Assembly: GCF_024169245.1 (NCBI RefSeq)
Contig: NZ_JALJWP010000001.1
Span: forward strand, 2,109,501-2,173,500
DNA from: Pseudomonas koreensis
GTDB lineage: Bacteria > Pseudomonadota > Gammaproteobacteria > Pseudomonadales > Pseudomonadaceae
Reading direction: 5' to 3'
Length of the DNA: 64,000 nucleotides
Positions 1 to 9,837 of the stretch are shown in pieces. The notes under the pieces were generated by a model, which saw only the letters and a list, made by a program, of their open reading frames with translations, did not search any database and was not told the DNA's origin. The position numbers were made by a program, and so were the translations under genes. Positions within the stretch are counted from its first letter, which is position 1. Each line of letters starts with the position of its first letter.

Positions 1-503
1 GCGGCCTGCTGTCAGTCACGACGATTCCCAACAGCATCGGCTCGATCAAAACGCGCAAGTGGCACCGGCTGACCAAACCGTGGGTCACCCATCTGGTTGC
101 CTGCGCCAGCGGGCATGCGTTGACCACAGCATTGGTCGCGAGTGACGACACATTGTTGCTTGAGCCCATGGAGCGAGACCGAGCGCTGCGGTTCCTCGGT
201 GACCTGCTGCTCGCCTGGCAATCCGGTATGCGCCAACCCTTGCCGATTGCGATAAAAACCGCATTCGCCTGGCTATCTCAGACTGATCCGGTCAAAGCCG
301 AAGCCGCGGCGCGAAAAGCCTATGAGGGTGACGGCCAGACCAGCAACGGCGAGCGGCGTGAAAGCCCGGCGCTGCTCCGACAATATCCCGACCTCGATGC
401 ATTGTTGGCAGACGAAACCTTCACCGGCTGGTGTGACGCCCTGTACCGCCCATTATTCGAAGCGCCCTGGCGTTCCTTGTCCAGCGAGGGCGCACGCTCA
501 TGA
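1..503 (+). CDS. recC: RecC, exodeoxyribonuclease V gamma subunit (3' end only)
   Basis: C-terminal part of the RecC subunit of the RecBCD helicase-nuclease, which scans for Chi during repair of double-strand breaks. The reading frame is open from the first base (first full codon at 3) and ends with TGA at 501-503, so about 166 residues are present and the start lies outside the window. The stop overlaps the recB start in an ATGA arrangement. Identity rests mainly on position directly before recB and recD, because the RecC C-terminus is poorly conserved and has no catalytic motif. Confidence 0.88.
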   Translation, partial: GLLSVTTIPNSIGSIKTRKWHRLTKPWVTHLVACASGHALTTALVASDDTLLLEPMERDRALRFLGDLLLAWQSGMRQPLPIAIKTAFAWLSQTDPVKAEAAARKAYEGDGQTSNGERRESPALLRQYPDLDALLADETFTGWCDALYRPLFEAPWRSLSSEGARS

Positions 504-3500
504 GTACCAAGACACCTTTAGCGCTGGCCTTCCCGTTGCGCGGCAGTCAACTGATCGAAGCAAGCGCCGGCACCGGCAAAACCTTCACGATCTCGGCACT
601 TTATCTGCGGCTGATTCTCGGTCATGGCGGCGAGACAAGCGGCTTCGCGCGCGAATTGCTGCCGCCGCAAATCCTCGTGGTCACGTTCACCGACGCTGCC
701 ACCAAAGAGCTGCGTGAGCGCATTCGAACCCGCCTGGCCGAGGCTGCGCGTTTTTTCCGCGACGAGATTCCCGCTCCTGACGGACTGATCGCCCAGCTGC
801 GCGAGCAGTTCGATCCATTGCAATGGTCGGGCTGCGCCAACCGCCTCGATATCGCCGCGCAGTGGATGGACGAAGCTGCGGTCTCGACCATTCACAGCTG
901 GTGTCAGCGCATGTTGCGTGAGCACGCGTTCGACAGCGGCAGCCTGTTCACGCAGTCGCTGGAAACCGATCACAGCGATTTGCTCGGCGAAGTGCTGCGC
1001 GATTACTGGCGTCTGTTCTGCTACCCGATGCAGGGCGACGCGCTGAATTGGGTGCGCAGTAATTGGGGTGGCCCCGCAGCGTTGTTGCCTCGGGTCCGCG
1101 GCTTGTTCGCCAGCGAGCGTGATACCGATGAAGGCAAGGTACCGGCGGACCTGATCGCTGAATGTTTGCTGGAGCGTCGAGCGGCGTTGGTCGAGCTGAA
1201 AATGCCTTGGCGTGACTGGGCAGACGAGTTGCTTGCTCTTTGCCAGGAAGGCGTGGCCAGCAAAGCCGTCGATGGCCGCAAGATGCAGGCGCGATATTTC
1301 GAACCCTGGTTCGAGAAGCTCAAGACCTGGGCCGAAGACGAGTCGCTTGAGCAACTGGACATTGGTACCGGCTTCACTCGACTGACACCTGATGGCATGG
1401 CCGAGGCCTGGAAAGGTCAGGCGCCGAGCCATCCGGGGCTGGACGCCATGTCCGGCCTCAAGTCGAGCCTCGATGCTTTGCCGACGCCGGATGCCGCTGT
1501 TCTGCAACACGCCGCCAAGTGGGTCGGTGCACGCTTTGAAGAAGAGAAGCGTCGCCGCGCGGAAATGGGCTTCGACGATATGCTGCTGCGTCTGGATGCC
1601 GCGCTGCAATCGGAGGGCGGCGAGCGTCTGGCGACGCTGATCCGCGAGCAGTTTCCGGTGGCACTGATCGACGAATTCCAGGACACCGATCCGGTGCAAT
1701 ATCGGATCTTCGAGAGTATCTACCGCATCGAAGACAACCATCCTGACACCGGCCTGTTCCTGATCGGCGACCCCAAGCAGGCGATCTATGCCTTTCGCGG
1801 AGCTGACATCTACACCTACCTGCGCGCACGTCAGGCCACTACCGGCCGCTTGCATACGCTCGGCACCAACTTCCGCTCCAGCCACGGTATGGTGACAGCG
1901 GTCAATCACGTATTCGAACGCGCCGAGTCCCGAGAACAGGGACGCGGCGCGTTTTTGTTTCGCGAGAAAACCGGGGAAAACCCGGTGCCGTTCCTTCCCG
2001 TCGAGTCCCAGGGACGCAAGGAAACCCTGCAGATCGCCGGGCAAGACGTCGCGGCGCTGAATGTCTGGCTATTGCCGAGCGATCAACCGCTGTCCGGCGC
2101 AGTCTATCGCCAGCAAATGGCCGCGGCCTGTGCCAGTCAAATCACCGCACTGCTCAATGGCGGGCAAACCGGCAGCGCTGGGTTCATCCAGGCAGACGAC
2201 TTCAGAGGTTTGCGTCCTTCGGACATCGCGATCCTCGTCCGCGACGGTAAAGAAGCTCAAGCCGTACGCAGCGAACTCGCCGCCCGCGGGGTACGCAGTG
2301 TTTATCTCTCGGACAAGGACTCGGTCTTCGCCGCGCAAGAGGCGCATGACCTGCTGGCCTGGCTGAAGGCTTGCGCCGAACCCGATGTCGAGCGTTCGCT
2401 CAAGGCCGCGCTGGCATGCACCACGCTGAACCTGCCGCTGATCGAACTGGAGCGCCTGAACCAGGATGAAATGGTCTGGGAAGCCCGAGTCATGCAGTTC
2501 CGCGGCTATCGCGAACTCTGGCGCAAACAGGGCGTGTTGCCGATGTTGCGACGCCTGCTTCACGATTTCCACTTACCGCAGACTCTAATGCAGCGCAGTG
2601 ATGGCGAGCGCGTATTGACCAATCTTTTGCACCTGTCGGAACTGATGCAGCAAGCCGCCGCGGAACTGGACGGTGAGCAAGCGTTGATCCGCCATCTGGC
2701 CGAGCTGCTGGCACTGTCAGGTCAGGCCGGAGAAGAACAGATTCTGCGGCTGGAAAGCGACGAGCAACTGGTGAAAGTGGTGACCATCCACAAATCCAAA
2801 GGCCTCGAATATCCGCTGGTATTCCTGCCATTCATTTGTTCGGCGAAACCGGTGGATGGCAGTCGCTTGCCGTTGCATTACCACGACGCTGCGGGCAAAG
2901 CGCAGATCAGCCTCAAGCCGACCGCCGAGTTGATCGCCCAGGCTGATAATGAGCGTCTGGCCGAAGATTTGCGGCTGCTTTATGTGGCGTTGACCCGTGC
3001 GCAACATGCCTGTTGGCTGGGCGTCACTGACCTGAAACGCGGCAATAACAACAGCTCGGTACTGCACCTGTCTGCGCTGGGTTACTTGTTGGGTGGCGGT
3101 GCTGCTTTGGGCGAGTCCAGCGAATTGAACCGCTGGCTGCGGGATCTGCAGCATGACTGTCCGGCCATCGACATCGGCGAAATGCCTCAGCCCACTGACG
3201 AGCATTACCAGCCGCCGCGCAATGAAGCAGTCCTGCGGGCCACGCTACGGCCCAAGCGCAAAGCCAGTGAAAACTGGTGGATCGCTTCCTACAGTGCTTT
3301 GCGTATCAGCGATGTATTAAGCGTCGGCAGCGATGAAGCACCGGACAGTCCGCAGGCGCAAAAACTGTTTGACGACGAGCGCCTCGACCCCGACGCGCCC
3401 CGAGAAATCATCAGCGGTGGCGCCGATATTCACCGTTTTCCTCGCGGACCGAATCCCGGCACGTTTCTGCATGGCTTGCTCGAGTCGGCGGGCGCTGAAG

Positions 3501-4186
3501 GTTTTGCGGTTACCCGCGAAGCGCTGGAAGATGCGATTGCCCGGCGCTGCAATCTGCGCGGTTGGCAAGGCTGGATCACCACGCTGACTGACTGGCTGCA
3601 ACATTTGCTCAAGTCACCGGTGCCGATCGCTGGTGGGCAACCGCCGGTGGTTCTTGAGCAGCTGAAGCAATACCGCGTCGAGATGGAATTCTGGTTTGCC
3701 AGCCACAAAGTCGACGTGCTCAAACTCGACGAACAGGTGCGCCAGCACACCCACAATGGCGTCGCCCGCGTGGCGGCAGAACCGGTGCAACTCAACGGCA
3801 TGTTCAAGGGTTTTATCGACCTGACCTTCGAGCACGCGGGCCGCTATTACGTCGCCGATTACAAATCCAATTGGCTCGGTGTGGATGATCAGGCCTACAC
3901 CGTGCAGGCCATGGAGCAGTCGATCCTCGACAACCGCTATGACCTGCAATACGTGCTGTATCTGCTGGCATTGCATCGTCAGTTGAAAGCGCGGCTGGCG
4001 GATTACGATTACGACCGCCATGTCGGTGGGGCGCTGTATCTGTTCCTGCGCGGTACGCGTGCGGAGAGTCGCGGCGTGTACTTCGTGCGCCCGCCACGGG
4101 AATTGATCGAACGCCTCGACCGGATGTTCCAGGGCAAACCCGAACCCAAGTCTGAACCCGCCTGGGAACAGGGAGTCCTGCTATGA
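500..4186 (+). CDS. recB: RecB, exodeoxyribonuclease V beta subunit
   Basis: UvrD-family 3'-5' helicase and nuclease subunit of RecBCD, acting on double-stranded DNA ends. The 1228-residue product has a Walker A motif (ASAGTGKT, residues 21-28), a helicase II motif DEFQDTDP near residue 391, and helicase motif VTIHKSKGLEYP in the middle. A C-terminal PD-(D/E)XK nuclease domain contains the ADYKSN metal-binding motif near residue 1120. Length and domain order match the family. It overlaps recC (ATGA at 500) and recD (ATGA at 4183), so the three genes are translationally coupled. Confidence 0.97.
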   Translation: MSTKTPLALAFPLRGSQLIEASAGTGKTFTISALYLRLILGHGGETSGFARELLPPQILVVTFTDAATKELRERIRTRLAEAARFFRDEIPAPDGLIAQLREQFDPLQWSGCANRLDIAAQWMDEAAVSTIHSWCQRMLREHAFDSGSLFTQSLETDHSDLLGEVLRDYWRLFCYPMQGDALNWVRSNWGGPAALLPRVRGLFASERDTDEGKVPADLIAECLLERRAALVELKMPWRDWADELLALCQEGVASKAVDGRKMQARYFEPWFEKLKTWAEDESLEQLDIGTGFTRLTPDGMAEAWKGQAPSHPGLDAMSGLKSSLDALPTPDAAVLQHAAKWVGARFEEEKRRRAEMGFDDMLLRLDAALQSEGGERLATLIREQFPVALIDEFQDTDPVQYRIFESIYRIEDNHPDTGLFLIGDPKQAIYAFRGADIYTYLRARQATTGRLHTLGTNFRSSHGMVTAVNHVFERAESREQGRGAFLFREKTGENPVPFLPVESQGRKETLQIAGQDVAALNVWLLPSDQPLSGAVYRQQMAAACASQITALLNGGQTGSAGFIQADDFRGLRPSDIAILVRDGKEAQAVRSELAARGVRSVYLSDKDSVFAAQEAHDLLAWLKACAEPDVERSLKAALACTTLNLPLIELERLNQDEMVWEARVMQFRGYRELWRKQGVLPMLRRLLHDFHLPQTLMQRSDGERVLTNLLHLSELMQQAAAELDGEQALIRHLAELLALSGQAGEEQILRLESDEQLVKVVTIHKSKGLEYPLVFLPFICSAKPVDGSRLPLHYHDAAGKAQISLKPTAELIAQADNERLAEDLRLLYVALTRAQHACWLGVTDLKRGNNNSSVLHLSALGYLLGGGAALGESSELNRWLRDLQHDCPAIDIGEMPQPTDEHYQPPRNEAVLRATLRPKRKASENWWIASYSALRISDVLSVGSDEAPDSPQAQKLFDDERLDPDAPREIISGGADIHRFPRGPNPGTFLHGLLESAGAEGFAVTREALEDAIARRCNLRGWQGWITTLTDWLQHLLKSPVPIAGGQPPVVLEQLKQYRVEMEFWFASHKVDVLKLDEQVRQHTHNGVARVAAEPVQLNGMFKGFIDLTFEHAGRYYVADYKSNWLGVDDQAYTVQAMEQSILDNRYDLQYVLYLLALHRQLKARLADYDYDRHVGGALYLFLRGTRAESRGVYFVRPPRELIERLDRMFQGKPEPKSEPAWEQGVLL

Positions 4187-6291
4187 GCCGCACATTCGCC
4201 GATCTGCTGCCGACACCACTGGAAGCGGACAGCCTGTCGAAACTCTCGCCGCTGACCCGCGCCGATGATTTGCTGTTATTGCTGAGCCGTTGGGTCGAGC
4301 GCGGCTGGCTGCGTGCGCTTGACCGGGCCTTTGTCGCCTTTCTGCACGAACTCGAGCCCGAGACCGATCCGTTGGTGCTGCTCGCGGCCGCGCTGACCAG
4401 CCACCAGTTGGGGCATGGTCATGTGTGTCTGGACCTGTTCGAGACCCTCAAGGCGCCGGATTTTGCACTGTCGCTCCCGCCGGAAGGCGACGTGCAGGGC
4501 GGTGTTTTGTTGCTGCCTTCGCAACTTCTCGAAACGCTGGACGGGGCTCATTGGTGCAAAGTGCTCGCGGGTAGCTCACTGGTGGCCTTGGCCGCTGATG
4601 CGAGTGATACAGCGCAGACACGTCCCTTGGTGCTGTCCTCGAAACGCCTTTACTTGCGCCGGTACTGGACGTACGAGCGCCGCATTGATGCCGCGTTGCG
4701 CCAACGGCTGATGCAGCAGGAACCGACGCCGGATGACTTGCCGCAGCGTCTCAATGAACTGTTCGGCGAGGCGGAGTCCGCAGCTGTCATCGACTGGCAG
4801 AAACTCGCCTGCGCCATCGCCACGCGTAGCGCCTTCAGCATCATTACCGGCGGCCCGGGCACCGGTAAAACCACCACGGTGGTGCGCTTGCTCGCGTTGC
4901 TGCAGGCACCGGCCGTAGAGGCTGGCCATCCACTGCGCATTCGTCTGGCCGCACCGACTGGCAAAGCCGCCGCGCGCCTGACCGAGTCGATCAGCCAGCA
5001 AGTGCAATCGCTGCAAGTCGCCGAAGCGGTGCGAGCGGAGATCCCCAGTGATGTAACCACCGTGCACCGTCTGCTCGGTAGTCGACCGGGCACCCGCCAC
5101 TTTCGTCACCATGCCGGTAACCGCTTGCCGCTGGATGTGCTGGTGGTCGACGAAGCCTCGATGATCGATCTGGAAATGATGGCCAACTTGCTCGACGCCA
5201 TGCCAGCCCATGCTCGGCTGGTGCTGCTGGGCGACAAGGATCAGTTGGCCTCGGTCGAGGCCGGTGCGGTGTTGGGCGATCTGTGTCGTGATGCCGAGGG
5301 CGGTTGGTACAGCCCGCAGACGCGGCAATGGCTGGAGTCGGTCAGCGGCGAGTCGTTGCAGGGCGGCGGTTTGCATGAAGACCGCGACGGCACCCATCCG
5401 CTGGCGCAACAAGTGGTGATGCTGCGTCACTCGCGCCGCTTCGGCGAGGGCAGCGGCATCGGTCAGCTTGCGCGTCGGGTCAACCAGCAATCGGCCGACG
5501 AGGCGCGACAGTTGCTCGCTACCGGTGGCTATGAGGATGTGTATTCGCTGCCGCTCAAGGGTGAGCACGATCACAAGCTTGAACGGCTGTTGCTCGAAGG
5601 TCATGGCAACGGCCCGCAAGGTTACCGCCATTACCTGAGCGTCCTGCGCGATCAGCGTCCACCGCCGACGCGGCCACTTGAGCATGCGGACTGGACCGAT
5701 TGGGCGCGGGAAGTTTTGCAGGCGTTCGATACGTTCCAGTTGTTGTGCGCCGTGCGCAAAGGCCCATGGGGCGTTGAAGGCCTGAACCAGCGCATCACCG
5801 CCGCGTTGCTCAAGGCGCGTCTGATCGAGAGCGATCAGCAGTGGTATGAAGGTCGGCCGGTGCTGATGACTCGCAACGACTATGGTCTGGGCCTTATGAA
5901 CGGCGATATTGGCATCGCCCTGAAACTGCCGGAGTGCGAAGGGCCGGAGACCGGCAAAACGGTTCTGCGCGTGGCCTTCCCGCGTAACGATGGTCAGGGC
6001 GGCGTGCGCTTCGTGTTGCCGAGTCGGCTCAATGACGTCGAAACCGTGTATGCCATGACGGTGCACAAATCCCAGGGTTCGGAGTTTGCACACACGGCGC
6101 TGATCCTGCCGGATGCGCTGAATCCAGTGCTGACCAAAGAGCTGATTTACACCGGAATCACTCGCGCCAGAGACTGGTTCACCTTGATCGAACCGCGTGC
6201 CGGCGTGTTTGAAGAGGCGGTGCAGCGCAAGGTCAAGCGTCTGAGCGGGCTGATGCTGGAACTGGAGGAGGGCACCGAGCCTCGGGAATGA
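4183..6291 (+). CDS. recD: RecD, exodeoxyribonuclease V alpha subunit
   Basis: Superfamily 1B 5'-3' helicase, the fast motor of RecBCD. The 702-residue protein has a Walker A motif GGPGTGKTTT near residues 223-232, Walker B VVDEASMID about 100 residues later, and the C-terminal motif MTVHKSQGSEF followed by YTGITRA, typical of RecD. It starts inside the recB stop codon (ATGA), and a noncoding gap of about 120 bases follows before yfiR. Order recC-recB-recD without ptrA between recC and recB is usual in Pseudomonas. Confidence 0.97.
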   Translation: MSRTFADLLPTPLEADSLSKLSPLTRADDLLLLLSRWVERGWLRALDRAFVAFLHELEPETDPLVLLAAALTSHQLGHGHVCLDLFETLKAPDFALSLPPEGDVQGGVLLLPSQLLETLDGAHWCKVLAGSSLVALAADASDTAQTRPLVLSSKRLYLRRYWTYERRIDAALRQRLMQQEPTPDDLPQRLNELFGEAESAAVIDWQKLACAIATRSAFSIITGGPGTGKTTTVVRLLALLQAPAVEAGHPLRIRLAAPTGKAAARLTESISQQVQSLQVAEAVRAEIPSDVTTVHRLLGSRPGTRHFRHHAGNRLPLDVLVVDEASMIDLEMMANLLDAMPAHARLVLLGDKDQLASVEAGAVLGDLCRDAEGGWYSPQTRQWLESVSGESLQGGGLHEDRDGTHPLAQQVVMLRHSRRFGEGSGIGQLARRVNQQSADEARQLLATGGYEDVYSLPLKGEHDHKLERLLLEGHGNGPQGYRHYLSVLRDQRPPPTRPLEHADWTDWAREVLQAFDTFQLLCAVRKGPWGVEGLNQRITAALLKARLIESDQQWYEGRPVLMTRNDYGLGLMNGDIGIALKLPECEGPETGKTVLRVAFPRNDGQGGVRFVLPSRLNDVETVYAMTVHKSQGSEFAHTALILPDALNPVLTKELIYTGITRARDWFTLIEPRAGVFEEAVQRKVKRLSGLMLELEEGTEPRE

Positions 6292-6410
6292 AGCGCTGAA
6301 TGATTGGCAACGATTGCTGACCAACCGGTCAGGGGCAGGCGCCTCGCTGGCGTTTCGACGCTGTGCTATCGTTGCGGCATCATTTCGTTACGCTCCAAGA
6401 GAATCCCTGC

Positions 6411-6980
6411 ATGAAGGTCGCCGTCCGGACGACAGAGCGTGTGGTTGCCTGCCAGCGCGCCTTGCTGATCGTTTTGCTCTGGTTGTTGACGGGTATTGCC
6501 ATCGCACAAGCGCAAACCGGGCCGGCCGAGCAACGGGCCAAAGCGGTGACGCAAGTAGTCCTCGGTATCCTCAGTTATGCACGCTGGCCAGTGGAGCCAG
6601 CGCAGTTGCGCCTGTGCATCGTCGGCCCCACCGAATACACCGATGACCTGGTCAAAGGCACTACGCAAGCCAGTGGCCGGCCGGTGGCGGTGCGTCGTCT
6701 GCTGGCGAACAATCCGGCCATCGTCAGCGAGTGCGACGCGGTGTACATCGGCAAGCTCACCGCCGATGAACGCAGTCGCCTGTTCGCATCGTTGATCGGG
6801 CATCCGGTGCTGAGCATCAGCGAAGCGGACGATCAATGCACGGTCGGCAGTCTGTTTTGCCTGCGCGTCGGCGATGAGCAGGTGTCGTTCGAGGTCAATC
6901 TCGACTCAGTAGCTCGCAGCGGCGTGCGCATTCACCCCAGCGTGTTGCAGTTGTCCCGTCGCAAAGCGGCGGCGCCATGA
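6411..6980 (+). CDS. yfiR: YfiR-family periplasmic inhibitor of the diguanylate cyclase YfiN
   Basis: Periplasmic repressor of YfiN in the YfiBNR cyclic-di-GMP system that controls exopolysaccharide and small-colony growth. An ATG at 6411 gives 189 residues beginning MKVAVRTTERVV, with a hydrophobic stretch ending ...IAIAQAQ that looks like a cleavable signal peptide. An in-frame ATG at 6363 would add 16 residues before the signal sequence and is less likely. Four cysteines are present (one in RLCIVG, one near SECDA, then CTVGSLFC), fitting the two disulfides known for YfiR. Its stop overlaps the yfiN start (ATGA at 6977). Identification rests on domain pattern plus the three-gene order. Confidence 0.9.
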   Translation: MKVAVRTTERVVACQRALLIVLLWLLTGIAIAQAQTGPAEQRAKAVTQVVLGILSYARWPVEPAQLRLCIVGPTEYTDDLVKGTTQASGRPVAVRRLLANNPAIVSECDAVYIGKLTADERSRLFASLIGHPVLSISEADDQCTVGSLFCLRVGDEQVSFEVNLDSVARSGVRIHPSVLQLSRRKAAAP

Positions 6981-8245
6981 AGCTGTTCAGCTGGAAGGCT
7001 CGCCCGACCCTGGGCTCGGTCATTGGCCGTGGGCATCTGATTGTCGCGCTGGTAGCGGTGGCGATGGCCAGTGTTTCGCTGACCTTGCTGGGCGTGCTGG
7101 CGCTGCGGGTGTATGCCGATCACAACCTGCACTTGATCGCCCGTTCGATCAGCTACACCGTCGAAGCAGCCGTCGTGTTCAACGACAAAGCGGCGGCAAC
7201 CGAGGCGCTGGCAATTATCGCCGCCAGCGAGGAAGTGGCGGATGCCCGAGTGCTGGACGCGCAAGGCCAATTGATTGCGCAATGGCAGCGCGCTGAAACC
7301 GGCTTGTTCTCCGAGCTGGAAATGCGGATCGCCCGCACCATTCTGGAAAAACCGGTCAGCCTGCCGATCGAACATCAGGACCGTGAAATCGGTCGCGTCC
7401 TGCTCATCGGTCACGGCGGCAGCCTGATGCGTTTTCTGCTCAGCGGCCTGGCCGGGATTGTGCTGTGCACCGCGATCAGCGCCTGGGTCGCGCTCTATCT
7501 GGCGCGGCGGCAGTTGCGCGCGATCATCGGCCCGTTGCACAGCCTCGCCGCCGTCGCCCACGCCGCGCGCAGTGAGCGAGCGCTGGATCGGCGCGTGCCG
7601 CCGGCGCAAATCGCTGAACTGGATAATCTGGGCAATGACTTCAATGCCTTGCTCGGCGAACTCGAGTCGTGGCAAACCCATCTGCAAAACGAAAACGAAA
7701 CTCTCGCTCACCAAGCGACCCACGACAGCCTCACCGGTTTGCCCAACCGCGCGTTTTTCGAAGGCCGATTGATCCGCGCCTTGCGCAACGGCAAAAAACA
7801 CGATGAGCGGGTCGCCGTGCTGTTTCTCGACAGCGACCGCTTCAAAGGCATCAACGATAACTTCGGCCACGCCTCGGGCGACGCAGTGCTGGTGGCCATC
7901 GCCAATCGCGTGCGAGCGCAATTGCGCGAGGATGATCTGGTCGCGCGGCTGGGTGGCGACGAGTTCGCCGTGCTGCTCGCGCCGCTGCACACGGTCGAAG
8001 ACGCTGAGCACATCGCTGACAAGATTCTCGCCAGCATGGACATGCCGATCACCCTGCCCGGCGACAGCAGTGTGGTGACCTCGCTCAGTATCGGCATCGC
8101 CGTCTACCCCGATCATGGTGCCACGCCGGGCACCTTGCTCAACGCAGCCGACGCGGCGATGTACCAGGCCAAGCGCCTGTCGCGCGGTGCGCAATTCACG
8201 GCCGGGTCGGAGCACCCGGTCGATTCCGTTCACACGAGGAGCTGA
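6977..8245 (+). CDS. yfiN: YfiN/TpbB membrane diguanylate cyclase
   Basis: Inner-membrane enzyme making cyclic di-GMP from two GTP, held inactive by YfiR and released by YfiB under envelope stress. The 422-residue protein has a transmembrane helix at about residues 17-40, a periplasmic sensor region, a second helix at about 148-172, a HAMP linker, and a GGDEF domain. The active-site GGDEF is intact at residues 326-330, and an RxxD allosteric inhibitory site (R317-D320) lies five residues upstream, so product feedback inhibition is expected. It overlaps yfiR at its 5' end, and its stop shares a base with the yfiB start. Confidence 0.94.
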   Translation: MKLFSWKARPTLGSVIGRGHLIVALVAVAMASVSLTLLGVLALRVYADHNLHLIARSISYTVEAAVVFNDKAAATEALAIIAASEEVADARVLDAQGQLIAQWQRAETGLFSELEMRIARTILEKPVSLPIEHQDREIGRVLLIGHGGSLMRFLLSGLAGIVLCTAISAWVALYLARRQLRAIIGPLHSLAAVAHAARSERALDRRVPPAQIAELDNLGNDFNALLGELESWQTHLQNENETLAHQATHDSLTGLPNRAFFEGRLIRALRNGKKHDERVAVLFLDSDRFKGINDNFGHASGDAVLVAIANRVRAQLREDDLVARLGGDEFAVLLAPLHTVEDAEHIADKILASMDMPITLPGDSSVVTSLSIGIAVYPDHGATPGTLLNAADAAMYQAKRLSRGAQFTAGSEHPVDSVHTRS

Positions 8246-8745
8246 TGTTCGTGTTCACATTTCCCGTTCGACTTTTTTCCGCATTGCTGTTGCTTGTCGC
8301 GCTGACCCTGAGCGGTTGCCAGACCGCCCCGCAAAAGGGCCTGACACCGGCGCAGGTCGCTGTGCTCAAACAGCAGGGTTTCGAGTTGACCGACGATGGC
8401 TGGGAGTTCGGCCTGTCGGGCAAAGTGTTGTTTGGCAGCGATGTCGAAAGCCTGAACGCGTCCAGTACGGAAATCGTCGAACGCATCGGCAAGGCACTGC
8501 TCGGCGTGGGTATCGAGCGGGTGCGCGTCGATGGCCACACCGATGCGTCTGGCAAGGAAACCTACAATCAGCAATTGTCCCTGCGTCGGGCCAAGAGCGT
8601 CGCCAACGTCCTCGGCACGGTCGGCATGAAGCAGGAAAACATCCAGCTGCAAGGCCTTGGCAGTAGCGAACCGGTAGCCTCCAACGACACCGCAGCGGGG
8701 CGTACGGAAAACCGCCGGGTGTCGATTGTGGTCAGCGCCGATTAA
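8245..8745 (+). CDS. yfiB: YfiB-type OmpA-family outer-membrane lipoprotein
   Basis: Peptidoglycan-associated lipoprotein that sequesters YfiR and thereby activates YfiN. The 166-residue precursor has a signal peptide ending in a lipobox (TLSGC; Cys near residue 27) and a C-terminal OmpA-like peptidoglycan-binding domain with the motif GHTDASG followed by NQQLSLRRAKSV. It is the last gene of the yfiRNB operon. The final four bases overlap the end of the convergent LysR gene, with no space for a terminator between them. Confidence 0.93.
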   Translation: MFVFTFPVRLFSALLLLVALTLSGCQTAPQKGLTPAQVAVLKQQGFELTDDGWEFGLSGKVLFGSDVESLNASSTEIVERIGKALLGVGIERVRVDGHTDASGKETYNQQLSLRRAKSVANVLGTVGMKQENIQLQGLGSSEPVASNDTAAGRTENRRVSIVVSAD

Positions 8746-9689
8746 TCGGCAAAGCGCATCTCCCGCGTTTCCCCCATCAACAACGCCTGATTACGCTCAG
8801 TCACCTCGCGAATGTAATCCCACAACAACGTAATCCGCTTCAACTTCCTCAGATCCTCCCGGCAGTACATCCAGAACTGCCGGGTAATGTCGACTTCCTC
8901 CGGCAACACCGGCAGCAAACGCGGGTCCTGGGCGGCGAGGAAGCACGGCAGGATCGCCAGCGAGCGACCCTGCTGCGCGGCGACGTATTGAGCGATCACG
9001 CTGGTGCTGCGCAAATGTGCGCTGGCGCCGGGCAGGACGTTGGCCAGGTAGAGCAGCTCTGAGCTGAACGCCAGGTCGTCCACGTAACTGATGAATTGAT
9101 GCTTGCTCAAGTCTGCCGGGCGGCGGATCGGTGGGTGTTTGTCGAGATAATCCTGGGTTGCGTACAGCTGTAAACGGTAGTCGCAGAGTTTGCAGCAGAC
9201 GTACGGCCCGTGCTCCGGCCGCTCGAGGGCAATGACGATGTCGGCCTCGCGCTTGGACAGGCTGATGAAGTGCGGCAGCGGTAGAATGTCCACCGAGATC
9301 GCCGGGTAGGCGTCGACGAAATGGCTCAGTTGCGGGGTGATGAAAAAACTGCCGAAGCCTTCAGTGCAGCCCATGCGCACGTGCCCGGAGAGGGCCACGC
9401 CCGAGCCGGAAACCTGCTCGCAAGCCATGTGCAATGTGCTTTCGATCGACTCGGCATAACCGAGCAAACGCTGGCCTTCGGTGGTCAGGACGAAGCCGCT
9501 GGTGCGGGATTTCTCGAACAGTAATGTGCCGAGCGCCGCTTCCAGCGAACTGATCCGTCGCGACACCGTGGTGTAGTCGACGGCCAGGCGTTTGGCAGCG
9601 GTGCTGGCCTTGCGGGTGCGGGCGACTTCGAGGAAAAACTTCAGGTCGTCCCAGTTCAGCGAGCCTAACGAGGTGATGTTTTTTTGCAT
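8742..9689 (-). CDS. LysR-family transcriptional regulator divergent from mmsAB
   Basis: LysR-type regulator of 315 residues. The start chosen is the ATG at 9689 (MQKNITSLGSLNW), because the winged HTH begins directly after it (LKFFLEVARTRKASTAAKRL then TVSRRISSLE). An upstream in-frame ATG at 9773 would add 28 residues without family support. The C-terminal half is the periplasmic-binding-like effector domain. It is transcribed divergently from mmsA, with a 148-base gap containing an interrupted palindrome, so it probably controls the valine/3-hydroxyisobutyrate genes. The effector is unknown. In P. aeruginosa mmsAB are controlled by an AraC-type MmsR, which is not seen here. Confidence 0.9.
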   Translation of the reverse strand: MQKNITSLGSLNWDDLKFFLEVARTRKASTAAKRLAVDYTTVSRRISSLEAALGTLLFEKSRTSGFVLTTEGQRLLGYAESIESTLHMACEQVSGSGVALSGHVRMGCTEGFGSFFITPQLSHFVDAYPAISVDILPLPHFISLSKREADIVIALERPEHGPYVCCKLCDYRLQLYATQDYLDKHPPIRRPADLSKHQFISYVDDLAFSSELLYLANVLPGASAHLRSTSVIAQYVAAQQGRSLAILPCFLAAQDPRLLPVLPEEVDITRQFWMYCREDLRKLKRITLLWDYIREVTERNQALLMGETREMRFAD

Positions 9690-9705
9690 GATGGACGGGC
9701 TTATA

Positions 9706-9732
9706 TGTGCGTTCTTATTAGAAGTTTGCACA
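9706..9732. promoter_or_regulatory. Interrupted palindrome, possible LysR binding site
   Basis: TGTGC at 9706-9710 and GCACA at 9728-9732 are perfect inverted arms, and between them TTCTTATTAGAA (9712-9723) is itself a near palindrome with a T-N11-A spacing at its core. It lies just upstream of the LysR start and about 105 bases before mmsA, where an autoregulatory and activating LysR site would be expected. This is inference from symmetry and position only. Confidence 0.45.
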
Positions 9733-9837
9733 TCTATACTCCAAAAACCGTCCGACAACCATTCTGGACACACGCCTCATCTCAAGGCGAACCTCTCGCC
9801 TTGGCTCCTACGATAAAAACAAGTTCTGGAGACCAGC